Below, piece by piece: positions 37,409 to 47,209 of a stretch of 64,000 bases of DNA (its first letter is position 1; every line of letters starts with the position of its first letter). The notes below the pieces were generated by a model. That model was not told where the DNA came from and ran no database searches. It saw only the letters and a list, made by a program, of their open reading frames with translations. The stretch lies in NCBI GenBank assembly GCA_003138895.1, contig PLHJ01000005.1:3729-67728 (forward strand), given 5' to 3'. This DNA is from Acidimicrobiaceae bacterium. Lineage in GTDB: Bacteria; Actinomycetota; Acidimicrobiia; Acidimicrobiales; RAAP-2. A program made the translations under genes and the position numbers.

Positions 37409-38480
37409 TTACTCTGAACTCCACAACGTCGCCGTCGCGCATGACATATTCCTTTCCTTCAATGCGCGCCTTGCCGGCCGCACGCACCGCCACCATTGTG
37501 CCGAGCTCGACGAGGTCGTCAAAGGCTACGACCTCTGCCTTGATGAAATGCTTTTGAAAATCGGTATGGATAACGCCCGCAGCTTCGGGTGCGGTGGCCC
37601 CTTGGTGAATGGTCCAGGCCCTCGTTTCCTTGGGACCCGCCGTCAAATAGGTCTGCAGGCCAAGTGTTCGAAATCCCACCTGGGAAAGTTGCTCAAGTCC
37701 CGACTGCGTCTGCCCGTAACTTTCCAAGAGTTCAAGCGCCTCTTCGTCACTGAGACCCGACAATTCTTCTTCGACCTTGGCACAAAGCACCACCGCCGGC
37801 GCTGGTGCCACCGAGGCCTCAAGTTGCTTTCGGATGTCGTCGTTGCCCATTGACTGTTCATCCACGTTGAAGACGTAGATGAAGGGCTTGTCGGTAAGGA
37901 GGTGGAGATCGCTGAGGGCGCTGCGGTCAATGTCTTTGCCAATTGACGAAATGACGTGGCCGGAATTTAGGGCGTCGCGTGTCTTTTGGAACTCGGCCAT
38001 TTTGAGAGCTGCGTCGCCGCCACGTTTCGCGTCGCGTTCGAGACGACTGATGGCCTTATCCACCGTCTGGAGGTCGGCGAGAATCAATTCCGTTTCAATG
38101 GTGGCCACGTCGCTCGCCGGGTCAATTCGACCATCAACGTGAATCACGTCGTCGTCAACGAAGACTCGCACGACTTCGCAGATGGCATCAGATTCACGAA
38201 TAGCCGCCAGGAACTGATTGCCGAGGCCCTCGCCTTCGGAGGCCCCACGCACGATGCCCGCAATGTCGACGAAGGTGACGGCCGCCGGCAAGATTTTTTC
38301 TGAGCCGAAAATCTGCGCCAAGACAGCGAGACGAGCGTCGGGAACGGAAACGACACCAACGTTGGGTTCAATTGTGGCGAAGGGGTAATTGGCGGCCAAG
38401 ACGTGGTTCTTCGTAAGCGCGTTAAAAAGAGTGGATTTTCCAACATTGGGGAGTCCGACGATGCCGATTGAAAGTGCCAT
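37401..38480 (-). CDS. ychF: Redox-regulated ATPase/GTPase YchF
   Basis: Obg-family P-loop protein that binds ribosomes and prefers ATP. 359 residues with G1 [14 protein letters not shown], the [20 protein letters not shown]3 segment and the C-terminal TGS domain containing [18 protein letters not shown]. The ORF track extends to 38555; ATG at 38480 (MALSIGIVG) is the family start. Housekeeping. Confidence 0.96.
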   Translation of the reverse strand: MALSIGIVGLPNVGKSTLFNALTKNHVLAANYPFATIEPNVGVVSVPDARLAVLAQIFGSEKILPAAVTFVDIAGIVRGASEGEGLGNQFLAAIRESDAICEVVRVFVDDDVIHVDGRIDPASDVATIETELILADLQTVDKAISRLERDAKRGGDAALKMAEFQKTRDALNSGHVISSIGKDIDRSALSDLHLLTDKPFIYVFNVDEQSMGNDDIRKQLEASVAPAPAVVLCAKVEEELSGLSDEEALELLESYGQTQSGLEQLSQVGFRTLGLQTYLTAGPKETRAWTIHQGATAPEAAGVIHTDFQKHFIKAEVVAFDDLVELGTMVAVRAAGKARIEGKEYVMRDGDVVEFRVNA

Positions 38481-38651
38481 ACGAGACACGAGGCTAGTAA
38501 ACCTCTGTCGGTACCACTTCGAACTGCACTCCCTCCTACGTGAGAAGTGGCCCAATTAGGAGCATGGGCCCCAAAATTTTTCCCTAGGCTACGTGAAATC
38601 GGAAAACGCCGAATGAATTCCCACTAAGTTGCACTCACTCGAGGAGGGTTC

Positions 38652-40142
38652 GTGGTCAGCGAAGTTGAAAGCGTTTTGGGAACCGGTATAGGTAACCCAC
38701 TAGTTATTGAAGAGAATGGCGTAAACGTCATTGCCCAGTCCGAACGTCGGGGCTCACCTCGAGAATTGTTCTGGCCGTGGTTTGGCGCCAATGTTTCAGT
38801 ACTGGGCCTGAGTTACGGGGCGTTCATCTTTGGTCTAGGTGTTTCGTTCTGGCAAGCCGTGGTCGTCGGATTTTTTGGCATCATCATTAGTTTCTTGTTC
38901 TGTGGGCTAATTGCCCTTGCGGGAAAGCGCGGATCGGCTCCCACGATGGTGATTAGTAGAGCGGGCTTCGGCGTTCGAGGAAATCGATTGCCGTCGGGCT
39001 TTTCTTGGCTCTTGAACGTCGGCTGGGAAACAGCACTTTCCGTCATTGCCGTTCTCGCCATGTCGACCGTCTTTACTCGCCTTGGTTGGGGCGGGGGAAC
39101 TGCCGTGAAAGTGATTGCCATCATTGTGGTGGCTGCTCTGACTGTTGGTGGTGGAGTGATGGGTTTTGACCTCATTATGCGAATGCAGGCATTCATCACG
39201 GTCATTACCGGCGTCCTAAGCGTGGTGTTCATAATTTTGACGTTGAAATACATCCACTGGCATTCGGTGTCGGCCGTGCACAGTGGATCTCCTCAACACG
39301 TGATTGGTGCGTTGGTGTTTGTGATGACGGGGTTTGGACTCGGATGGGTCAACAGCGCCGCCGATTATTCGCGTTATCTACCGAGAAGTTCGTCGAGTCG
39401 TGGTGTAGTGGGTTGGACGACGTTTGGTGGATCACTCGCGCCGGTGATTCTCGTGCTCTTTGGCTTGTTGCTGGCGGGTTCATCAACGAAGCTCAGTTCG
39501 GCCATTGGCAATGACCCCGTGGGGGCCCTGGCGAACCTGCTTCCCACGTGGTACCTCGTACCGTTTGCCTTCGTGGCCATTTTGGGCATCGTCGGAGGGA
39601 CCATTCTCGACATCTATTCGTCAGGTCTTTCGCTGCTCGCGGCCGGGCTCAAGGTTCCTCGTTACGTGGGCGCCGCTATCGATGGCGTCATCATGATTAT
39701 TGGCACCATATACATAGTGTTCGTTTCGGGTAATTTCCTAAGCCAGTTTGAGGGTTTCCTCGTCACCGTTGGTGTTTTGATTGCCGGTTGGTGCGGCGTC
39801 TTTTTGGCTGACTTTGCCCTTCGTCGAAAGAACTACGACGACGCTGACCTAAATGACCTCAATGGTCGATACGGCGACGTCCGATGGTTTCCCATTGCGA
39901 CCGTTCTTCTCAGTACCGTCCTTGGCTGGGGACTCGTAAACAATTCGTTCTACGCTTCCTGGCTCGATTGGCAGGGCTATTTGCTGGGGCCATTTGGTCT
40001 AGGTGGAAAGTCCGGTGCCTGGGCGGGCGCCAATCTAGGGGTACTCGTTGCGCTGGTGGTTGGTTTCGTCGTGACCATCGTGGTGAGTCCCGCCGCCGTG
40101 AAGCGCCAAGAAGCTTTGCCGGTCGCCACCGTCAGTGCCTAG
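38652..40142 (+). CDS. NCS1-family cytosine/purine or related permease
   Basis: 496-residue carrier of the NCS1 family with about 12 membrane helices. The N-terminal FWPWFGANVSVLGLSYGAFIFGLG region and NSAADYSRYLPRSSS in the middle are typical. The substrate may be cytosine, a purine, allantoin or a thiamin precursor; no salvage gene is adjacent to tell. GTG start with GAGGAGGG site. Faces the MacB-type ABC genes convergently. Confidence 0.88.
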   Translation: MVSEVESVLGTGIGNPLVIEENGVNVIAQSERRGSPRELFWPWFGANVSVLGLSYGAFIFGLGVSFWQAVVVGFFGIIISFLFCGLIALAGKRGSAPTMVISRAGFGVRGNRLPSGFSWLLNVGWETALSVIAVLAMSTVFTRLGWGGGTAVKVIAIIVVAALTVGGGVMGFDLIMRMQAFITVITGVLSVVFIILTLKYIHWHSVSAVHSGSPQHVIGALVFVMTGFGLGWVNSAADYSRYLPRSSSSRGVVGWTTFGGSLAPVILVLFGLLLAGSSTKLSSAIGNDPVGALANLLPTWYLVPFAFVAILGIVGGTILDIYSSGLSLLAAGLKVPRYVGAAIDGVIMIIGTIYIVFVSGNFLSQFEGFLVTVGVLIAGWCGVFLADFALRRKNYDDADLNDLNGRYGDVRWFPIATVLLSTVLGWGLVNNSFYASWLDWQGYLLGPFGLGGKSGAWAGANLGVLVALVVGFVVTIVVSPAAVKRQEALPVATVSA

Positions 40143-40160
40143 CGATGTTTCGGTTGCGCT

Positions 40161-40835
40161 TTAGGCAACTTCTTGCAGCACACCGTCTTCAATCTCTAAG
40201 CGTCGATCAGCCTGACTCGCGATTTTTTCGTCGTGCGTAACGACGAGCACGGTCGTTTGTTGTTTGGTCGCCGCTTCGCGAAGTAACTCGACAATTTTCT
40301 GGCCGGTTTGACGGTCGAGACTGCCGGTTGGTTCGTCCGCCAAAATGAGCGGCGGCTGTGCGGCGAAAGCTCGAGCAATTGCCACGCGCTGTTGTTCACC
40401 GCCGGAGAGACGGTTGGGTCGACGACGCGCCTTCACTTCGTCAAGACCCACCATTTCCAACATTTCAGTGGCACGAGCGTCGCGGTCGTCTTTGGGCCAG
40501 TCGGCGAATTCGAGCGCGAGAAGGACGTTCTCCTTGGCGTTCAGGTTCGGAATCAAATTAAAGGCCTGGAATATGAAGCCCACCTGACGAGATCGATACA
40601 GCGTGCGACCTTTCGCGTCGAGACGAGCGAGTTCGACGCCGTTGATATCAATGGAACCACTGTCGGGAGCGTCTAAGAGACCTAAGAGTGAGAGCAACGT
40701 TGACTTGCCGCTTCCACTTGGTCCCACAATCGCCACCATCTCGCCGTTTTTGGCTTCGAAGGAAACGTCGTTTACCGCGAGGATATCGCCGGCGTCCGTA
40801 CGAAATTTCTTTTCTAGGTTCTTGACTTGCAGCAT
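40161..40835 (-). CDS. ABC transporter ATP-binding protein, MacB/LolD type
   Basis: 224 residues with Walker [10 protein letters not shown], signature LSGGEQQR, Walker [13 protein letters not shown] and the following His. The strongly conserved [21 protein letters not shown] block marks the MacB/LolD family, which powers mechanotransmission rather than transmembrane pumping. ATG overlaps the stop of the adjoining permease as TAATG, so they form one unit. Confidence 0.94.
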   Translation of the reverse strand: MLQVKNLEKKFRTDAGDILAVNDVSFEAKNGEMVAIVGPSGSGKSTLLSLLGLLDAPDSGSIDINGVELARLDAKGRTLYRSRQVGFIFQAFNLIPNLNAKENVLLALEFADWPKDDRDARATEMLEMVGLDEVKARRRPNRLSGGEQQRVAIARAFAAQPPLILADEPTGSLDRQTGQKIVELLREAATKQQTTVLVVTHDEKIASQADRRLEIEDGVLQEVA

Positions 40836-42217
40836 TATTCGCTCCTTAGTACTTCAGCTGGTCGAATTCGAAGAATGGTGGCCGTGGCAACTGCGCTGCC
40901 AACGATCGCGACGACGATCGCTGCGATGAAGGCAAACAGCAAGGTTGACCAACCCACGGCAGCGTGCACTTGGGTGATGGTGCTGTGAAACCCACCAAAG
41001 CGAAGCCCACTGCTGGTCGTAGGACGAGTAAAGCCACCGCCGCCAAAGCCGCCGCCAGGACCGCCACCAAACCCGTTCCTTGTGAAACCGCCGCCGCCCG
41101 ACGATGTATTGGACGATGCCGACACGAGCGCAGAGGTAATAGGACTACTGAGCAAGATGCCCACGATGAGCCCGACAATGCTGCCGAGCACCGTGAACGT
41201 TGTCGACTCTGCAATGAACTGTCCGATGACCGAACGATTGGAGGCGCCCAGCGCTTTAAGAACGCCGACTTCGCGGCGTCGTTCGCGAACAATCATCAAC
41301 ATGGAGAGGAGCAAGATGATGCCGGCGGCGCCAACGGCGCCAAACAAGGTGTAAGTGGAGATGGTCTTTACCGAGTTAAGAGGAGCCAACGCCGTGAGCG
41401 TCGCTTGTTGCTGCGACGTCACATCAGCCGCGCTGCCCAACTTCGCGCTGATTGCCTTGGCGGTTGAAGCCACGTTGTTCACGTTGTCAACAACAACAGT
41501 GGCACCCGTAACTTGATTTGCTGCGCCGGCGAGCTTTTGGACGGTAGCGAGTGGCATGAGGACACCGTTGTTGGCAAACGTGGACTGCGCGTTGTAGATG
41601 CCAATGACCTTGATGGAGGTTTTCCACGCGGTGAACGTAGAACCAACAGTCAATTTGTTAGCCGAGGCAAGAGTGGTGCCAATGATGGCGACGTCGCCGG
41701 AGGAGGAAGCGGAAAATGAGGAGCCGGAAGTGAGCTTCTCGGTACCGCCACCACTGGCACCACCCGTAAGTGCGTTACCGGGGTCAGTGGTACCGGTAAC
41801 GGTGATCGGAATTGAAAACGTTGTCGTTGTGCCCGTGGCGCCGCCAAAACCGCCTCCGCCAAACTGTTGGCCCAACGTGCCGGGCGTGATGCCCGACGTG
41901 AGAGATGTTTCTGACGAAGTGAGGCGCTCGTTCAGTGAGGCCCGCACGACCGTGACATGTGCCACCGAAGCAATCTCGCTCATCTGTGCGTCGGTGAGAG
42001 GCGTGCCACCACCTTGAAATCCAAAGAATCCCTTGGGGCTGACGGTAATGGTGTTGCCCGTAGACGCTCGGACGTCATTGATCTTTTTCGTCACTGCGTC
42101 TCGGGCCACCAACATCGAGATCGAAAGGGCAATGGCTACGGCCAAAATGACGATGACTCCAACGGAGCGAACTGTGTTTCGAAACGCGTTCTTTATGCCA
42201 CGACGCAGTGCGTTCAC
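40835..42217 (-). CDS. MacB/FtsX-type ABC permease with Gly-rich extracytoplasmic loop
   Basis: 460 residues from the GTG at 42217, chosen because AAAGGA lies just upstream; the ORF track opens at 42235. One N-terminal helix, a large extracytoplasmic MacB periplasmic-core-like domain and three C-terminal helices fit FtsX topology. Two low-complexity tracts stand out: a Gly/Ser/Thr stretch in the core domain, and GGGPGGGFGGGGFTRP before the last helix. Works with the preceding ATPase; the cargo or signal is unknown. Confidence 0.9.
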   Translation of the reverse strand: MNALRRGIKNAFRNTVRSVGVIVILAVAIALSISMLVARDAVTKKINDVRASTGNTITVSPKGFFGFQGGGTPLTDAQMSEIASVAHVTVVRASLNERLTSSETSLTSGITPGTLGQQFGGGGFGGATGTTTTFSIPITVTGTTDPGNALTGGASGGGTEKLTSGSSFSASSSGDVAIIGTTLASANKLTVGSTFTAWKTSIKVIGIYNAQSTFANNGVLMPLATVQKLAGAANQVTGATVVVDNVNNVASTAKAISAKLGSAADVTSQQQATLTALAPLNSVKTISTYTLFGAVGAAGIILLLSMLMIVRERRREVGVLKALGASNRSVIGQFIAESTTFTVLGSIVGLIVGILLSSPITSALVSASSNTSSGGGGFTRNGFGGGPGGGFGGGGFTRPTTSSGLRFGGFHSTITQVHAAVGWSTLLFAFIAAIVVAIVGSAVATATILRIRPAEVLRSE

Positions 42218-42313
42218 TACTGATCCTTTCAACAAAACTCCTGGTCATTTTGCCGAGCGATTCTGAATACTGGGCGAGGAGCGATTAAGGATTGGTTAAG
42301 GAATCGTCGGTCG

Positions 42314-43624
42314 TTGGCTAGCGTGACGTTGATGGAGAAGCACGATTTGGGTCAATCGCCCTTGGATTACTGGCCAAGTCCATGGCCGGGCGAAGACGCG
42401 GGTCCCCAACGGTTGCAGGTTTCGCCTTCCAAAAAGGCAATTCGAATTTCGACAGAGTTCTCGGTTCACTCGCGAACCGCCATTGCTTCGACCATGGTCG
42501 TACTTCGAGCACCGGGCGAGGTATTTCTCCTTTGCCACACGGGAGGTGATGACGCTATTTCCTGGGTGGAACAAATTGATCCCGAAACGCTCGAGTTGAT
42601 ACGGCGCTCGCCCGATCTTCCTGGGGGACCAACGTGGCCCGGCGGGCTCGCGGCCCACGCCAACGGTTCGTTGTATGTCGTGTTTGGCCGTCACGCGCAC
42701 CGCCTTTCTTCGACACTTGAAGTCGAAGTTTCCAGGAAGCTTCCACGAAATCGTCCTTACAACTCGTTTGTAATTTTGGAAGACGGTTGTCTCGCCACCA
42801 AGGATTTTGGTGGCGCTCGACCAAGTGAGGACCCAACGTTTCTTTCCGACGACACTGAAGTATTGATTCTCGATCCCTTAAACCTCGAGACGCGAGCGAA
42901 TCTGATTATTCCCGAAGCATCGGTTGCACGCTTAAGCGGTACCGCACGAACAGTTGACGTCGTAGGAGTGACGACACTGTGGAGAATGCACTGGAAGCCG
43001 GTGCCCGGAAGCGAAAGGTTGGAGTTTGATGACTCTCCTTCTGGCTCGACGCAGTACCGAGTGAACGATGGCGAAGGCTACGGCTGGGACGCGGTACTGG
43101 CGGACGAAAGTGCGTGGTTCCTCAATAACGGCGCGGGTTCGGAAGGATTCAACGGCAGTCTGCGTGGCGTGGGTGTCGCGACGTACCCCCAAGAAATTGT
43201 TCGAGTGAGTCGTCGAGACGGTGCTATGCAGCGATACCGAGTAAATGATCAGCCAGGCGGCATCGTGGCCAATCCGCCAGCGGTGGACGAGTCACGATGC
43301 ATTGTTGTCGGTTACGACAGTGGCAACGGTGTGGTCACGGCGTGGCGTTACGACGAGAACCCAACGAGACTTTGGACGAAGCATTGGAATCACGCGGGTC
43401 ACCCTTTGCTTTTCCCAGAATCGGGCATTGTGGTCCTTGGTGACTTTGATCAACAACGAGGCATCGACGTCGTGTTGTTTGTGGACATTGAAACCGGCGA
43501 AGAACTGGCCCGGGTGGATACCGAGTCGCCCTTGCAATCAGTGTTGTTTGGAGCCGCCGGTTTCGCCAACGATATTTATATGTGCACTTTTACAACGGTG
43601 ACCCGAATTTCGTTTTCAGTTTAG
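42314..43624 (+). CDS. Unrecognised 436-residue protein, possibly beta-propeller
   Basis: No signal peptide or membrane helix is visible. The sequence is rich in short beta-type repeats (for example GGLAAHANGSLYVVFG and SGIVVLGDFDQQRG), which suggests a propeller-like fold, but I do not recognise a family. TTG at 42314 is weakly supported; ATG at 42332 is also in frame. It lies between the ABC permease and the GntR gene and is convergent with the latter. Whether it belongs to the sugar locus is open. Confidence 0.6.
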   Translation: MASVTLMEKHDLGQSPLDYWPSPWPGEDAGPQRLQVSPSKKAIRISTEFSVHSRTAIASTMVVLRAPGEVFLLCHTGGDDAISWVEQIDPETLELIRRSPDLPGGPTWPGGLAAHANGSLYVVFGRHAHRLSSTLEVEVSRKLPRNRPYNSFVILEDGCLATKDFGGARPSEDPTFLSDDTEVLILDPLNLETRANLIIPEASVARLSGTARTVDVVGVTTLWRMHWKPVPGSERLEFDDSPSGSTQYRVNDGEGYGWDAVLADESAWFLNNGAGSEGFNGSLRGVGVATYPQEIVRVSRRDGAMQRYRVNDQPGGIVANPPAVDESRCIVVGYDSGNGVVTAWRYDENPTRLWTKHWNHAGHPLLFPESGIVVLGDFDQQRGIDVVLFVDIETGEELARVDTESPLQSVLFGAAGFANDIYMCTFTTVTRISFSV

Positions 43625-43667
43625 GAAATTGGAAAGACGTTCGAAGACCTAAAAACTTGAAGTCTGC

Positions 43668-44444
43668 TCAGTTTTTGAGTAGTCGTGCGTTTTTGCGCTC
43701 AACCCAAGAACCCATGATGTGTTGGTACATCGCTTGGGATGCACCCTCTTCATCATGTGCGGCAATGCGGTCGAAGATTTCAACGTGGCCCTTATGGGAG
43801 ATCTGAATTTCGGCGACCTCGACTTTGGGGTTGTAGCGCGTGCTGGCACGAGCAAAAGGGTGAATTGATCGGATAACGGATCGCCCCAATTGATTGCCCG
43901 AACTCACGAGAATCACGTCGTGATACTCCGTGTCGGCAACGAGATAACGATCGGGATCATCACGCAAGGATTCGAGAACTTCAAGCGACGCACGCAGATC
44001 ACCCAGTTGTTCGTCCGTCATCGTGAGGGCGGCTTTTTTCACCATGAGACACTCCAGTGACACTCGGACGTCAATCAAGTTGTCAAGAATTTCTAAATTT
44101 TCGTCGTAACGGATTGCTGACTGAAGAACGAGTGGGTCCAAAAGGTTCCATTGATTTCGAGGTGCCACGGTCGTTCCTTGACCTTGTTTTGCTCGAATCA
44201 GACCTTTTTCTTCCATGAGCTTCAGTGACTCGCGTACGACTGTTCTACTTACGCCAAAGGCGATACAGAGTTCAGGATTGGTAGGAAGCGTTGAACCTGG
44301 TGGCAGTTCGCCGCTCACGATGTTGTCGGTGAGGGTCTCCAACACCGCAATACCCAGCCTGGAGGGTCGAGGGAGCGCCGGCGCGTTGACGAGGGACATC
44401 AAACTTGGCGCGGTAGCCGTTCGACTGTCTTCAAACGATGTCAC
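43668..44444 (-). CDS. GntR/FadR-family transcriptional regulator
   Basis: 258 residues from GTG 44444. An N-terminal winged helix-turn-helix (about 35-95, LPTNPELCIAFGVSRTVVRESLKLMEEKGLI) and a C-terminal FCD ligand domain (about 110-245) with HDVILVSSGN and HPFAR histidines are visible. Divergent from the enolase-superfamily gene, with several inverted repeats between. It most likely senses a sugar acid or keto-acid and controls the importer and pathway downstream. The upstream GTG at 44462 is an alternative start. Confidence 0.9.
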   Translation of the reverse strand: MTSFEDSRTATAPSLMSLVNAPALPRPSRLGIAVLETLTDNIVSGELPPGSTLPTNPELCIAFGVSRTVVRESLKLMEEKGLIRAKQGQGTTVAPRNQWNLLDPLVLQSAIRYDENLEILDNLIDVRVSLECLMVKKAALTMTDEQLGDLRASLEVLESLRDDPDRYLVADTEYHDVILVSSGNQLGRSVIRSIHPFARASTRYNPKVEVAEIQISHKGHVEIFDRIAAHDEEGASQAMYQHIMGSWVERKNARLLKN

Positions 44445-44462
44445 TGCATCCCCCCGGATCAC

Positions 44463-44571
44463 CTTGAAAATTCAAGTTGTTCGGTCCTCTAACTGTATAT
44501 AAGAGGTCGCCACAATTTGAATTCAAATTATTGGAATTCATAATACAACATTCGTATCACGTCATACGAAT
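44463..44571. promoter_or_regulatory. Operator-like inverted repeats in the GntR / dehydratase divergon
   Basis: Four inverted repeats crowd this divergent gap: CTTGAA-AA-TTCAAG (44463-44476), CCTCT/AGAGG (44486-44506), the perfect 16-bp palindrome AATTTGAATTCAAATT (44514-44529) and ATTCGTAT/ATACGAAT (44550-44571). TTG-containing AATTC motifs recur. GntR/FadR regulators bind such short palindromes, so these are candidate operators; the binding is inferred. Confidence 0.6.
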
Positions 44572-44625
44572 TTCTGTGGTAGGAATACTCGGGTACTTCG
44601 GGGTGACGTACCGCTGCAACTCGAA

Positions 44626-45768
44626 GTGAACAAGTATCTGTTGGACCAAGGGGGGGCCTTGCGAATTACGAATCTAGAGACGTTCACCGTGTTCGCTCCC
44701 GGGGCCAAGCCATCGTTTGCCTGGCGACACGGACTTCCCGGCAGTTCACCCGACGGCTACGTCTCCGTACTTCGGATTTCCACCGACGAAGGAGTCGAAG
44801 GTGTTGCGATTGCCCCTCGTCCCGGCAGTGCGCCCATCATGGCCGATCTCGTCGAACGTGTTTTTCTAAAGGAATTCATTGGCGCGGATCCACTGCAACG
44901 CGAGTTGCTCTGGCATCGGATGTGGGAGCTCGATCGGGTGTACGAGTTTCCAATCAACATCCTCGGCATAATCGACACTGCCTTATGGGACCTCGCCGGT
45001 CGCTACTACAACGCACCAACGTGGGAAGTGCTGGGGGGCTACCGGAAAGAAATTGAAGCCTGCGCGTCAACGTCAACGTTTTCAACGGTCGAAGAGTTCA
45101 TTGATGTTGCCACGCAGTGCGTGGAACTCGGTTACCCAGCACTGAAAGTGCACGCGTGGGGTGACGCTCGAAAAGACGCTGACCTATGCCAAAAGCTTCG
45201 CGACCACTTAGGACCGGAGTATCCGTTGATGTACGACGGATCGGCGGGCTTTGATATGGCCGACGCGGTGTACGTGGGCGACGCACTTTACGAAGCTGAC
45301 TACCTCTGGTACGAAGAGCCGATGCGCGAGTTCAATATCACCGCGTACAAGTGGCTCGCTGAACGAGTTCGAGTTCCTTTGAATGTGGGAGAAACGTCCG
45401 ACGGCTCCTTCATGAATACGGCTGACTTCATTTCGAGCGGGGCCGCAACGTTCGTTCGAACGAGTACAGAAATTCGGGGCGGCTTTACCGGGGCCATGAG
45501 GATTGCTCACCTGGCCGACGCGTATCGCCTTCGAGCAGAACCTCACGGCAACACGATCTACGCACGTCATCTCTGTATGGCAATTCCTAACTGTACGTAT
45601 TACGAGTCTCTGGTGACTTCGAATCCGGTCGTGCGAGAAGCGGGTATCAACGAGAAGGGCATTGTCATGGCTCCTCGAGGACCGGGGGTGGGCCTTCCGC
45701 TCGGCCCTCATTACCCACAAGAACTGGAACCGTATGTCGTTGACCTTGCGGAGTCAGTACAGAAGTAG
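44626..45768 (+). CDS. Enolase-superfamily sugar-acid dehydratase (MR/MLE group)
   Basis: 380 residues with a capping domain and a TIM barrel. Metal ligands D204 (LMYDGSAGF), E230 (YEEPM) and E256 (NVGETSDGS) are present, with K174-x-H176 in ALKVHAWG and H307 (RAEPHGN). The Asp that normally partners this His is Ser in RTSTEIRGG, so the catalytic set departs from mandelate racemase. Sugar-acid (for example fuconate-type) dehydration is the likely reaction given its neighbours. GTG start; first gene after the GntR divergon. Confidence 0.87.
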   Translation: MNKYLLDQGGALRITNLETFTVFAPGAKPSFAWRHGLPGSSPDGYVSVLRISTDEGVEGVAIAPRPGSAPIMADLVERVFLKEFIGADPLQRELLWHRMWELDRVYEFPINILGIIDTALWDLAGRYYNAPTWEVLGGYRKEIEACASTSTFSTVEEFIDVATQCVELGYPALKVHAWGDARKDADLCQKLRDHLGPEYPLMYDGSAGFDMADAVYVGDALYEADYLWYEEPMREFNITAYKWLAERVRVPLNVGETSDGSFMNTADFISSGAATFVRTSTEIRGGFTGAMRIAHLADAYRLRAEPHGNTIYARHLCMAIPNCTYYESLVTSNPVVREAGINEKGIVMAPRGPGVGLPLGPHYPQELEPYVVDLAESVQK

Positions 45769-45847
45769 CAGCAACACAAGTCCTTTTTAGGGAGATGTAC
45801 CAAATTAAGCAGCAACTAAGCAGTAACAACAAAGGGGGAAGTAAGCA

Positions 45848-47194
45848 ATGCGAATAGCAAAGAGTGGTAATAACGGGGGCAGGCGACTTCGCTTGCGACT
45901 TCGAACGCCACTAGTGGTGCTCGCTGCGGCGGGCGTTTCACTAGGGACGATTGCGGTCGCGATTCCGGCTTCGGCTGCCTCAAAGGCAAAGCCAGTAGTG
46001 ACGGTGTGGGTGGACTCAACTCGTGTCGCTCAGGTGAAGGCGTATGAAAAGGCCAACCCGGGCGTCAAGGTTGTTATGACCGTTTACAACGGAAACGCGA
46101 ACGGATCTGGCTACCTGCAGTCCAAGATTTCTTTGGATAACCGTGTGGGTGCTGGTTGGCCGGACGTTGTGTTCTCAGAAGAGAACAACGACGCCGCGTC
46201 ACTCGCCAGTCCACAGTTCAACTACCCGGCACAGCTAGACAATGGCACCGTTTCGAAGACCATCTTGAATGGTTTCGCCAAGGGCACGTTGGCTGGTTGC
46301 ACGGTGAACGGAAAGGTTTACTGTCTGCGTAACGACCTTGCTCAGAACGTGCTTTGGTACAACAGCGCACTGATGACGCAATTTGGTTACACGGTACCGA
46401 CCACGTGGCAACAGTGGCAAGCGCTTGGCGAAGAAGTAGCCACGCAGCACCCGGGCTACATCGTCGGTGGCATTGGCGATGGCTGGGACGACAACATTTA
46501 CTTGTGGCCTTCTGAGTGTCACGTCAATGATGTGGTGAAGGCTGACACGGTTGACATCAACGCTTCAGACCCGAACTGCACGCGCGTGTCATCGCTTCTT
46601 GACCCGCTCGTTAAGGACGGCGCACTGACAACCGACAACGTCTTCACGTCGTCATTTGACCAGTCATTCACCAACAAGATTCTGATGATGCCCGGACCGT
46701 CATGGTATGGCGCTGACTTGTTTCCAGGTCTTGTTGCCAAGGGCGACCTCGGTGCGGCGGACCCACTTGCGTGGGGAAGTGCACCTGCGGTGACCGGTGA
46801 AGTTGGTGGTGGACTCTGGTTCATGTCACGTCACGTCACGGGTGCCACGAAGACTGCCGCTGCGCAGGTTCTCACGTGGCTCTCAACGAACTACGGAAGC
46901 CAAGGCATCTCGCCTGGATTCCCGGCGTACGTTGCCGACGAGGCGAAGTGGACAGCAGGACAGCAGGCGTCGGGTCAATACTCAACCCAGCTAGCTCCCG
47001 TGTTTGCCAAGGCCGCGACCGAAGTCTGGTCCGGTTGGTCGCCTGTTCCGTGGAGTGTTGACGCAGTGTGGGGCAGTAGTGTCACACCGTCCATCAATGC
47101 CTCAACGTCGATTGGGTCATTGCTACCAAGCTTCGCTTCACAGTTAACGGATTATGCCCAGAGCGATGGTTATACCGTCGTAACGAAGCCGTAG
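45848..47194 (+). CDS. Sugar ABC transporter substrate-binding protein
   Basis: 448-residue extracellular solute-binding protein, family 1. A long basic twin-arginine-like but probably Sec signal (RLRLRLRTPLVVLAAAGVSL) ends in PASAAS; no lipobox Cys is visible. The mature part begins VVTVWVDSTRVAQVKAYEKANPGVKVVM, as in carbohydrate binders. AAGGGGGAAG precedes the ATG. It feeds the two permeases and the ATPase that follow. Confidence 0.9.
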   Translation: MRIAKSGNNGGRRLRLRLRTPLVVLAAAGVSLGTIAVAIPASAASKAKPVVTVWVDSTRVAQVKAYEKANPGVKVVMTVYNGNANGSGYLQSKISLDNRVGAGWPDVVFSEENNDAASLASPQFNYPAQLDNGTVSKTILNGFAKGTLAGCTVNGKVYCLRNDLAQNVLWYNSALMTQFGYTVPTTWQQWQALGEEVATQHPGYIVGGIGDGWDDNIYLWPSECHVNDVVKADTVDINASDPNCTRVSSLLDPLVKDGALTTDNVFTSSFDQSFTNKILMMPGPSWYGADLFPGLVAKGDLGAADPLAWGSAPAVTGEVGGGLWFMSRHVTGATKTAAAQVLTWLSTNYGSQGISPGFPAYVADEAKWTAGQQASGQYSTQLAPVFAKAATEVWSGWSPVPWSVDAVWGSSVTPSINASTSIGSLLPSFASQLTDYAQSDGYTVVTKP

Positions 47195-47209
47195 TCCCAA
47201 GGGGATCTG

